NCBI RefSeq assembly: GCF_012113595.1
Contig: NZ_CP050831.1
Coordinates: 6,014,001-6,078,000, forward strand
Direction: 5' to 3'
Source: Bacteroides faecium
GTDB lineage: Bacteria > Bacteroidota > Bacteroidia > Bacteroidales > Bacteroidaceae
DNA: 64,000 nucleotides
Of the stretch, positions 15,688-22,409 are shown one piece after another. A program made the position numbers and the translations under genes. Position 1 is the first letter of the stretch. The number at the start of each line of letters is the position of its first letter. Under the pieces are notes generated by a model. The model saw nothing but the letters and a program-made list of their open reading frames with translations, ran no database searches and was not told the DNA's origin.

Positions 15688-16203
15688 ATGATAAATAAGA
15701 GCAGAATTGAATTAAAGCCTCTAATAGACAAAGACATACCATTATTTGATAAATGGCTGGACAAGGAATATATCAAAAAATGGTTTGGAGAAAAAGAAGA
15801 CTGGCTAAACGAAATAAATGAAAGAAATGGAAAATATAGTTTCTTAAAACACTTCATTGTTTACTACAACGACAGGGAAATTGGATACTGTCTCTATACC
15901 GATTGTTTTTATTTAAAAGACTTAGAGGAAGAAGAACATGACTTCAAAGAATTGTATGGAGACATTACAGAAAAAAATCACACGTATGAGATCGGCTATC
16001 TGATTGGTGAGGAGGAATATTTGAATAAGGGTATTGGCAAAAGAATCATTCAACTGCTGGAAGAAAAAATTATTCAAATCGGCGGCAAAGAAATATCCGC
16101 AGACCCTTCTGAGGAAAATATAATCTCAATAAAAGCATTATTAAAAAATGGATTCACAAAGAAAAGTGACGGGGATTATAGGAAAACAATAACTTATGAT
16201 TAA
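15688..16203 (+). CDS. GNAT-family N-acetyltransferase
   Basis: The 171-residue protein follows the RimJ/AAC(6')-type GNAT layout: an N-terminal IELKPLIDKDIPLFDKWL, a central beta-sheet, and the acetyl-CoA loop YLNKGIGKRI at about residues 111-120. The C-terminal ENIISIKALLKNGF completes motif B. It would acetylate a small molecule or protein amine, possibly an aminoglycoside, which cannot be decided. The gene is markedly AT-rich, as is the Fic gene that converges on it 18 bp away. That suggests a small acquired segment. Confidence 0.82.
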   Translation: MINKSRIELKPLIDKDIPLFDKWLDKEYIKKWFGEKEDWLNEINERNGKYSFLKHFIVYYNDREIGYCLYTDCFYLKDLEEEEHDFKELYGDITEKNHTYEIGYLIGEEEYLNKGIGKRIIQLLEEKIIQIGGKEISADPSEENIISIKALLKNGFTKKSDGDYRKTITYD

Positions 16204-16221
16204 AAAAAACAATAGTCTTAA

Positions 16222-16962
16222 CTATTCTATCTCCTTAATACGTTCAATCTGCCTATTCAAAAAATAGTCAGCATACTTACTATAATCCTCTGTTTCATAG
16301 AAAACGATCAAACTCTTCCTGTAATTCAAAATATCAGAATCTTTGGCTGAATATACAGGAATAATATCAACATTCATCAAAACAACGCTTTCTATCATTC
16401 TTGCAGTCCGCTTGTTTCCATCAATGAAAAGTTGCAGGCGAGCAAGATTACAATGCAAATATATGGCTTTTTCTAACGGATTGGCATATTCTTCCTGCAG
16501 AAAAAGAATCTCGTTCAATTTACTTTTAATCTCTTGAAGATTCTTGGGTGGGACATATTCTGTTCCACTAATACGAACGGCACGTGTCCGTAACGAACCT
16601 GATTCTTCATTTGATACCAATCCTGTGGAAATAGATTGATGTATTCTGAACAGAGTACGCTCATCTATGGTTTCTTTATTGTTTCCTTTATTGATATATT
16701 CCAATTCAGAAGTGAATGTGTTATAAAGATTTTTAAGCATCTTGGCATCCTCATACTTCTTTTCAGAAGTGATACCATCTTTCAATAATGCCTCCGTTTC
16801 AACGTAGGTATAAGTATTACCCTCTATCTTTCCAGAGTAATAACACCAAACCACAGCCAAATCCTTTAATTCATTAGAGTAAAGTTCGGATAACTTAGAC
16901 AGAGGGCTTTCCAAGATAAATGCAGCCTTCTTCTGCTGTTCTTCATTGAATATTGATTTCAT
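16222..16962 (-). CDS. Fic/DOC-family protein with Gln in place of the catalytic His
   Basis: The 246-residue protein has an N-terminal inhibitory-helix motif SGKIEGN (residues 43-49, matching S/TxxxEG/N). Its Fic core motif reads QLFIDGNKRTAR (residues 177-188). The family motif is HxFx(D/E)GNxRxxR, so the catalytic base His is Gln177 here, while the phosphate-binding GNKRTAR is intact. The codon is CAA, so this is not a reading error of frame. It may be an inactive or altered AMPylase, or the histidine may have been lost after acquisition. No antitoxin gene is adjacent. AT content is high, like that of the neighbouring GNAT gene. Confidence 0.88.
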   Translation of the reverse strand: MKSIFNEEQQKKAAFILESPLSKLSELYSNELKDLAVVWCYYSGKIEGNTYTYVETEALLKDGITSEKKYEDAKMLKNLYNTFTSELEYINKGNNKETIDERTLFRIHQSISTGLVSNEESGSLRTRAVRISGTEYVPPKNLQEIKSKLNEILFLQEEYANPLEKAIYLHCNLARLQLFIDGNKRTARMIESVVLMNVDIIPVYSAKDSDILNYRKSLIVFYETEDYSKYADYFLNRQIERIKEIE

Positions 16963-17040
16963 GCTTTCGGAATTTTCTTATTTGCCTAAAAGTAAACCTC
17001 ATCAGAGCCTACGCCCCATCTGTATACCTCAAAGAAATAA

Positions 17041-17081
17041 AAAGCTCCGAAACCCTTTATCTGAAGTAGTTTCGGAGCTTT
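17041..17081 (-). terminator. Terminator after tRNA-Cys
   Basis: AAAGCTCCGAAAC and GTTTCGGAGCTTT flank a 15-nt loop. It lies directly downstream of the tRNA on the minus strand. Confidence 0.85.
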
Positions 17082-17086
17082 CCTTG

Positions 17087-17158
17087 AGGTTCCTGGCGGA
17101 TTCGAACCGCCGTACACGGTTTTGCAGACCGCTGACTAAGCCACTCATCCAAGGAACC
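17087..17158 (-). tRNA. tRNA-Cys (anticodon GCA)
   Basis: On the minus strand the acceptor GGTTCCT pairs with AGGAACC. The anticodon stem GCGGT/ACCGT encloses loop CTGCAAA with GCA, and the T arm is GCGGTTCGAATCCGC. The CCA is not encoded. A consensus promoter lies upstream. Confidence 0.95.
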
Positions 17159-17179
17159 GTTATTTCTCGTTTGCGGTTG

Positions 17180-17209
17180 CAAAGGTAGTACAAATTTTGA
17201 AACTACCAA
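17180..17209 (-). promoter_or_regulatory. Promoter of tRNA-Cys
   Basis: Minus strand: TTG (17209-17207), 19 bp, TACCTTTG (17187-17180). It overlaps the start of the intergenic region after the FeoB-associated gene. Confidence 0.8.
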
Positions 17210-17425
17210 CTATCCACAGCAATTTTTCTTTGTACTTTTTTTCTTTACACCGCACTCTTTTTGTTTCTTCTCCATCATATCCTTTAGTTCACAGCCACTT
17301 ACACAGCTATCGCAAGGATTAGCGCTTTCTCGCGTACGACGAAAAAAAACATAAATTCCATATATGACTCGGGCAATGCAGAGTACAATCAGTACTCCGA
17401 CTACCCATTCCTGCCAATTATTCAT
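17210..17425 (-). CDS. FeoB-associated Cys-rich membrane protein
   Basis: The start is MNNWQEWVVG at 17425, which overlaps the feoAB stop by 4 bp (ATGA). The 71-residue product has one membrane helix (residues 5-24) and a cytoplasmic tail with CDSCVSGCELKDMM and a terminal NCCG. It matches the small Cys-rich family that accompanies FeoB in Bacteroidetes and Firmicutes. The cysteines may handle Fe2+ at the cytoplasmic exit of FeoB, functionally like FeoC (inference). Its 3' end abuts the tRNA-Cys promoter. Confidence 0.85.
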   Translation of the reverse strand: MNNWQEWVVGVLIVLCIARVIYGIYVFFRRTRESANPCDSCVSGCELKDMMEKKQKECGVKKKSTKKNCCG

Positions 17426-19908
17426 ACAAATAGTCCTCCAATCTGATAAACCGCGAATGAAACAAGCCAAGCTAATCCCGTTGTATAACAGGCAGCGAAG
17501 AGTGCCCATTTCCAACTACCGGATTCCTGCTTGATAGCTGCCAATGCTGCAATACAAGGGAAATAAATCAGCACAAACAACATATAACAGAAAGCAACCA
17601 ATGGAGTTATCGGTATCCGCTCCGCCAAACTGGCCTCATCAGCTTCCGGATCGTCTACATACAAAACTCCTAAAGTACTAACAACCAATTCTTTCGCTCC
17701 TACTCCCGAAATCAAGCCGATACCCAGTTTCCAGTCAAATCCCATAGGCGCAATCACCGGCTCTATTGCACGGCCAAGCTGACCTATATAAGAATTCTCC
17801 TGCTGTTCGGCTACCGTCTCATATGCGTCATGATTCGGATAATACCCCAAGAACCAAATGATAATAGAAGCAATCATAATAATTCCTCCCATCTTCTTCA
17901 AATACTGGACTCCTTTCTCCCATGTATGACGGAAAATTGATTTAGCTGTCGGCATCCGGTATGGCGGAAGCTCCATCACAAACGGAGTATCGTCACCCTT
18001 CACCAGGAACTTACTGAACAAACGTGCCAATAGCACAGCCAGAAATATCCCAATCGCATAAATACTTAACAACACCAGACTGGCATTGTTCGGAAAGAAA
18101 GCTCCCACCAGCAACAAATAGATAGGCAGACGGGCACTGCAAGACATCAATGGATTAACCAGCATCGTAATAAGACGGCTTTTCCGGTTCTCAATCGTAC
18201 GTGAAGCCATAATAGCAGGCACATTACATCCGAATCCCATAATCAACGGAATAAACGACTTCCCGTGCAATCCCATCTTATGCATAATCTTATCCATAAT
18301 AAATGCGGCACGTGCCATATATCCCGAATCCTCCATCAACGAAATGCAGAAATACAGAATAAGAATATTCGGCAAGAAGACAATGACTCCCCCTACTCCA
18401 CCGACAATACCGTCAACCAGCATATCCTTCAACGGCCCTTCGGACATATTATTGCGTATCAAATCACCAATCTGCTCCACTAGCCATTCAATTCCCATCA
18501 TCGGATATTCTCCAAGCACAAAAGTGCCCTCAAACATCAGATACATGAAAAGGAAAAAGATGGGATACCCCCAAATACGATGAGTAACGATAGCGTCCAA
18601 CACTTTTGTTGTCTGCGCCTGTTCCAAATGGTTGTCAGTAAATGTTTCTTTCAACGCACCACTGATAAAACCATATTTTGCATCCGTAATAGCAGATTCA
18701 CAATCTTCATTCAACGTATTCTGAATACGCTTAGCCATTTTATCACGGATGCTAAAAATAGTTCCGGCATTCGGCAAAGTGCGTACAAAGCTCTCTATAT
18801 CCGGATCGTTCTCCAACAATTTAATAGACAGGAAACGAGTGGAATATTTATGACGGATAAATTCGTTCTTGGAAACTTCCTCTTTTACCGCTTCAATGGC
18901 TTTCTCCAAATCAGGTCCATGATTGATATGAATATGACGGAAGACACGCCCGCTTTTCTTATGTTCCCGTACATAATCTTCCAAGTGCTCTTCTTCATGG
19001 TTTTTCCGGTCTTCCAAAGAATCATGCCATTCGGCCAAGTCTCTGAGCACTTCCGGATTCATATTTCCTTTTTTATCAAAGAAGTCTACTCCTTCATAAA
19101 GATTGATGACAACATGAAACAAAGTATCCAATCCACGGTTCTTCTTACTTACGGTAGGCACCATCGGAACTCCGAAAAGTTTGCTCAACAAATGATAATC
19201 CAATGTGTTTCCGCTGGATTCCAACTCATCATAAATATTCAGAGCCACTACCATACGGACATTCATATCAATTAATTGAGTAGTCAGATATAAATTCCGT
19301 TCCAAATTAGAGGAGTCAACCACATTTATAATCACATCCGGAGTTTCGTCGATAATATGACGGCGGACATAAATCTCTTCCGGCGTATATGCCGACAAAG
19401 AATAGGTTCCCGGCAAATCGACAATGCGGAAATGATAACCTTCGAAGTCGAAATAGCCTTCTTTGGCATCTACAGTCACACCGCTATAATTTCCCACATG
19501 CTCGTGAGCACCGGAAGCCAAGTTAAACAAAGAAGTTTTGCCACTGTTCGGGTTTCCGACCAAGGCAACGTTGATGGTACGGCGTTTACCTAACGCCAAC
19601 CGTTTCATCTCTTCTTCTTTTACAGATATATCTTCAGGCAGTCCTTCATGATAAATAGCCTCTTCAGCCAGTTTTTTAGCTTCTTCTTCACTGACCACTT
19701 CAATCATCCCAGCTTCCTGGCGACGAAGAGATATTTCATAACCCAGGACTTTATATTTAATGGGATCCTTTAGTGGAGCGTTCAACAGCACTTCAACCGT
19801 CTTACCTTTAATAAAGCCCATCTCCACAATACGTTTACGAAAACCACCGTGCCCCAACACCTTAACGATGACACCTTTTTCGCCTGTTTTTAATTCGGAC
19901 AAACGCAT
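17422..19908 (-). CDS. feoB: FeoA-FeoB fusion ferrous iron transporter
   Basis: The start at 19908 (MRLSELKTGEKG) is chosen because the longer reading from 19953 covers the promoter. The 828-residue protein joins a FeoA SH3-like domain (about 1-75) to FeoB. The G1 loop GNPNSGKT is at 118-125, followed by the DLPGTYSLSAYTPEE G3/switch region. After a helical linker come the membrane gates (GYMARAAFIMD, MGFGCNVPAIM). It imports Fe2+ across the inner membrane. The FeoA fusion is typical of Bacteroides. The TTG-N20-TATCTTTG promoter leaves a leader of only about 12 nt. Confidence 0.96.
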   Translation of the reverse strand: MRLSELKTGEKGVIVKVLGHGGFRKRIVEMGFIKGKTVEVLLNAPLKDPIKYKVLGYEISLRRQEAGMIEVVSEEEAKKLAEEAIYHEGLPEDISVKEEEMKRLALGKRRTINVALVGNPNSGKTSLFNLASGAHEHVGNYSGVTVDAKEGYFDFEGYHFRIVDLPGTYSLSAYTPEEIYVRRHIIDETPDVIINVVDSSNLERNLYLTTQLIDMNVRMVVALNIYDELESSGNTLDYHLLSKLFGVPMVPTVSKKNRGLDTLFHVVINLYEGVDFFDKKGNMNPEVLRDLAEWHDSLEDRKNHEEEHLEDYVREHKKSGRVFRHIHINHGPDLEKAIEAVKEEVSKNEFIRHKYSTRFLSIKLLENDPDIESFVRTLPNAGTIFSIRDKMAKRIQNTLNEDCESAITDAKYGFISGALKETFTDNHLEQAQTTKVLDAIVTHRIWGYPIFFLFMYLMFEGTFVLGEYPMMGIEWLVEQIGDLIRNNMSEGPLKDMLVDGIVGGVGGVIVFLPNILILYFCISLMEDSGYMARAAFIMDKIMHKMGLHGKSFIPLIMGFGCNVPAIMASRTIENRKSRLITMLVNPLMSCSARLPIYLLLVGAFFPNNASLVLLSIYAIGIFLAVLLARLFSKFLVKGDDTPFVMELPPYRMPTAKSIFRHTWEKGVQYLKKMGGIIMIASIIIWFLGYYPNHDAYETVAEQQENSYIGQLGRAIEPVIAPMGFDWKLGIGLISGVGAKELVVSTLGVLYVDDPEADEASLAERIPITPLVAFCYMLFVLIYFPCIAALAAIKQESGSWKWALFAACYTTGLAWLVSFAVYQIGGLFV

Positions 19909-19926
19909 AACTCTCAAAATTTTCGG

Positions 19927-19957
19927 CAAAGATAATTCATAACTTCGGAGCATGCAA
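19927..19957 (-). promoter_or_regulatory. Promoter of feoAB
   Basis: Minus strand: TTG (19957-19955), 20 bp, TATCTTTG (19934-19927). No Fur box was recognised with confidence. Confidence 0.7.
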
Positions 19958-20036
19958 ATTATTTAGATTGTTTTTAAATAACAAGCTTTTTCGTATTCCA
20001 AAACACTGCCTGCAACTAAAAACAACGGCCATTCAC

Positions 20037-20066
20037 TTGAGATACTTTAATAAACTATTATCTTTG
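20037..20066 (+). promoter_or_regulatory. Promoter of tilS, almost touching the start codon
   Basis: TTG (20037-20039), 19 bp, TATCTTTG (20059-20066). The G of the -7 element is only 6 bp before the ATG at 20073, so the mRNA would be leaderless or nearly so. Confidence 0.75.
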
Positions 20067-20072
20067 CAGAAT

Positions 20073-21353
20073 ATGATACAACAACGGATTACACAGTATA
20101 TAGAAAAAGAGGATTTATTTTCTTCCGACAGCAAAATCCTGGTCGCATTGAGCGGTGGAGCCGACTCGGTGGCATTGTTATGCATCCTTCATGCAGCAGG
20201 CTATCACTGCGAAGCTGCACATTGCAATTTCCATCTGCGTGGCGAAGAATCAAACCGCGACGAGCAATTTGTCCGACAGCTATGCAAAAGATATGGAATC
20301 CGCCTGCATACAATTGATTTTGATACTACCCGATATGCAGCCGAAAAACGTATTTCCATCGAAATGGCAGCCCGGGAATTGCGATACAACTGGTTTGAAG
20401 AAATAAGAAATCAATGCCAGGCCGATGTTGTAGCAGTTGCCCATCATCAGGATGATAGCGTAGAGACAATATTGCTGAATCTAATTCGAGGAACAGGCAT
20501 CACCGGACTATTGGGAATCCGCCCCCGCAATGGAGTTATCGTACGCCCGTTACTTTGTATCAACAGGGAAGAAATCATGCTCTATCTGCAAAACATCGGA
20601 CAAGATTATGTGACAGACAGCACCAATCTGGAAGACGAATATACCCGTAATAAAATCCGGCTCAACATTCTTCCACTTATGCAGACAATTAATCCATCTG
20701 TAAAAAACAGTCTGATAGAAACCAGCAATTATCTGAATGACGTAGCTACTATATATAATAAGTACACGGACGAAGTCAAAGCAAGAATAGTCACAGCAGA
20801 AGGTATCCGAATCCGCGAATTATTAAAAGAACCGGCACCCGAAGCTCTTTTATTTGAAATATTGCATCCTCTGGGCTTCAACTCCGCACAAATCAAAGAT
20901 ATTGCCAATTCGCTTGACGGACAACCGGGAAAACAGTTCAGCAGTAAAGAATGGAGAGTGATTAAAGACAGGGAACTCCTTTTATTAGAAAAGGCCCAAT
21001 CAGAAAACAAAGAGGAACTCCCTTTCCAAATCATCAAAGAAGAAAAAGAATATACGCCGGACTTTCAGATTCCGAGAGAAAAGGGAATTGCCTGTTTTGA
21101 CGCAGACAAGCTGAATGGAGAAATCTCTTACCGGAAATGGCAGACAGGAGACACTTTTGTTCCTTTCGGAATGAAAGGAAAGAAAAAAGTAAGCGATTAT
21201 CTGACCGATCGCAAATTTTCTATCAGCCAAAAAGAACGCCAATGGGTACTCTGTTGCGGAGAACGCATTGCGTGGTTGATAGGCGAACGGACAGACAACC
21301 GCTTCCGTATTGATGAAACGACCCAACGTATCGTTATCTATAAAATAGTCTGA
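20073..21353 (+). CDS. tilS: tRNA(Ile)-lysidine synthetase TilS
   Basis: The 426-residue protein has the PP-loop SGGADS at residues 27-32 after KILVAL, the TilS-specific AHCNFHLRGEESNRDE, and HHQDDSVETILLNLIRGTG. A C-terminal domain (about 340-426) contains GDTFVPFGMKGKKKVSDYL. TilS converts C34 of the minor tRNA-Ile to lysidine so that it reads AUA. I use the ATG at 20073 because an upstream in-frame ATG (19968) lies ahead of the promoter. No internal ATG precedes the PP-loop. The resulting leader is nearly absent. Confidence 0.95.
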   Translation: MIQQRITQYIEKEDLFSSDSKILVALSGGADSVALLCILHAAGYHCEAAHCNFHLRGEESNRDEQFVRQLCKRYGIRLHTIDFDTTRYAAEKRISIEMAARELRYNWFEEIRNQCQADVVAVAHHQDDSVETILLNLIRGTGITGLLGIRPRNGVIVRPLLCINREEIMLYLQNIGQDYVTDSTNLEDEYTRNKIRLNILPLMQTINPSVKNSLIETSNYLNDVATIYNKYTDEVKARIVTAEGIRIRELLKEPAPEALLFEILHPLGFNSAQIKDIANSLDGQPGKQFSSKEWRVIKDRELLLLEKAQSENKEELPFQIIKEEKEYTPDFQIPREKGIACFDADKLNGEISYRKWQTGDTFVPFGMKGKKKVSDYLTDRKFSISQKERQWVLCCGERIAWLIGERTDNRFRIDETTQRIVIYKIV

Positions 21354-21377
21354 GGCTGTTTCTGCCTCTTAAAGCAA

Positions 21378-22175
21378 TCAGACAGTAAAGTAGCGAAAGG
21401 GTGTATCATATACTCTCGCTTTTTTAGTGCAGGCTTTTACGCAGGCACAACATTTGATACATTTAGCCTCATCTGTATGCACCTCATCACCTTTGGTGAT
21501 AGCTCCTGCCGGACAACGAACCACACATAATCCGCAATGAGTACATACGCTTTCATCTTCCATCCAAGGAGTACGGGGAAGCGGCGTACCACTTTTGCGC
21601 AGTTTGATGACCTTTCTCAAAAAACGTAACAAAGGAAAGAAAGGCTGACTCGGACGTTTGATAGCACGTACATCTACCGGATAAAGAGTATCCATAGTGT
21701 CGGCTGTCTCTATTTTTTTCCGAATCTTTTCCCCGAAATCCGCTGCCACAGCCAAGTCGGAGTCATCAGGACGTCCGACGGCAATGGGGTGTTTATCGGT
21801 ACTGTACGAGTGTTCTCCGATGAAAGTTGCCCCGGCAATCACCTTCATACCGTGAGGGATGGCAAAAGCGTCCAACTCCATTAAAGCTTTTTCATAAGCG
21901 CGGTTTCCATAAACCACAACTAAAACGGTGGGCGTATCCAAGCCGCGGATACTTTGTAAGCGTTCCATTGCCAAAGGAGCCACATGCCCCCCATACACGG
22001 GAACCACAATAATAGCCAATGCAGACGCAGGAATTACAATTTCCTCAGTAGCCTGTTGAGTGACATTTATGGGAAGAATATTTTTTATGCCCGTTCCGTG
22101 AACAATCGCCTCCGCTATTTGTTTTGATGTGTGTGTAGGCGAAAAATAAATTAAATAAGCTTCATTTACTGTCAT
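21378..22175 (-). CDS. Flavodoxin-ferredoxin fusion (EFR1-type)
   Basis: The start at 22175 (MTVNEAYLIYFSPTHTSKQIAEAI) places the flavodoxin FMN loop at the N-terminus. The extended reading from 22298 covers the promoter. The flavodoxin-like domain spans about 1-165. Two 4Fe-4S motifs follow, CTHCGLCVVRCP and CIKCCACVKAC, both of the CxxCxxCxxxC type. EFR1-type proteins are putative cytosolic electron carriers in anaerobes with unassigned partners. The TATCTTTG element at 22195-22202 gives a short leader. The gene is divergent from rho. Confidence 0.9.
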   Translation of the reverse strand: MTVNEAYLIYFSPTHTSKQIAEAIVHGTGIKNILPINVTQQATEEIVIPASALAIIVVPVYGGHVAPLAMERLQSIRGLDTPTVLVVVYGNRAYEKALMELDAFAIPHGMKVIAGATFIGEHSYSTDKHPIAVGRPDDSDLAVAADFGEKIRKKIETADTMDTLYPVDVRAIKRPSQPFFPLLRFLRKVIKLRKSGTPLPRTPWMEDESVCTHCGLCVVRCPAGAITKGDEVHTDEAKCIKCCACVKACTKKARVYDTPFRYFTV

Positions 22176-22194
22176 ACTATTTTCTTTTATGTAG

Positions 22195-22202
22195 CAAAGA
22201 TA
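22195..22202 (-). promoter_or_regulatory. -7 element for the flavodoxin-ferredoxin gene
   Basis: Minus-strand TATCTTTG, 20 bp ahead of the ATG at 22175. Confidence 0.65.
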
Positions 22203-22255
22203 CACTTTTACGTGGAAAAAAATGTTTGATTGTTCATGAAACCAAAAAAAATTAT

Positions 22256-22263
22256 TATCTTTG
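22256..22263 (+). promoter_or_regulatory. -7 element for rho, with a long leader
   Basis: Plus-strand TATCTTTG gives a leader of about 140 nt before the rho ATG, unusually long for this window. The leader contains a five-codon open reading frame (ATG at 22327, TAG at 22342). A role in rho autoregulation is possible but not shown. Confidence 0.6.
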
Positions 22264-22409
22264 CCCCGTTGAAACATTCTACGATTCAACACATACATCC
22301 CTAATTCATAATAAAAAACAAAACGTATGCTTGCATATCTGTAGCTATAAGCTGTAGTAATGCTGTCCGTAATTCAGCTAAAAGAAATATTAATAACTTA
22401 CCATACTAT

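Noticed and set aside
16222..16962. Fic-type toxin-antitoxin module
   Set aside because: No antitoxin gene adjoins it, the inhibitory motif is in the same chain, and the catalytic His is missing.
18580..19275. 231-aa plus-strand frame opposite feoAB
   Set aside because: It lies wholly antisense to a strongly conserved gene, with no promoter, no recognisable domain and unlikely residue composition.
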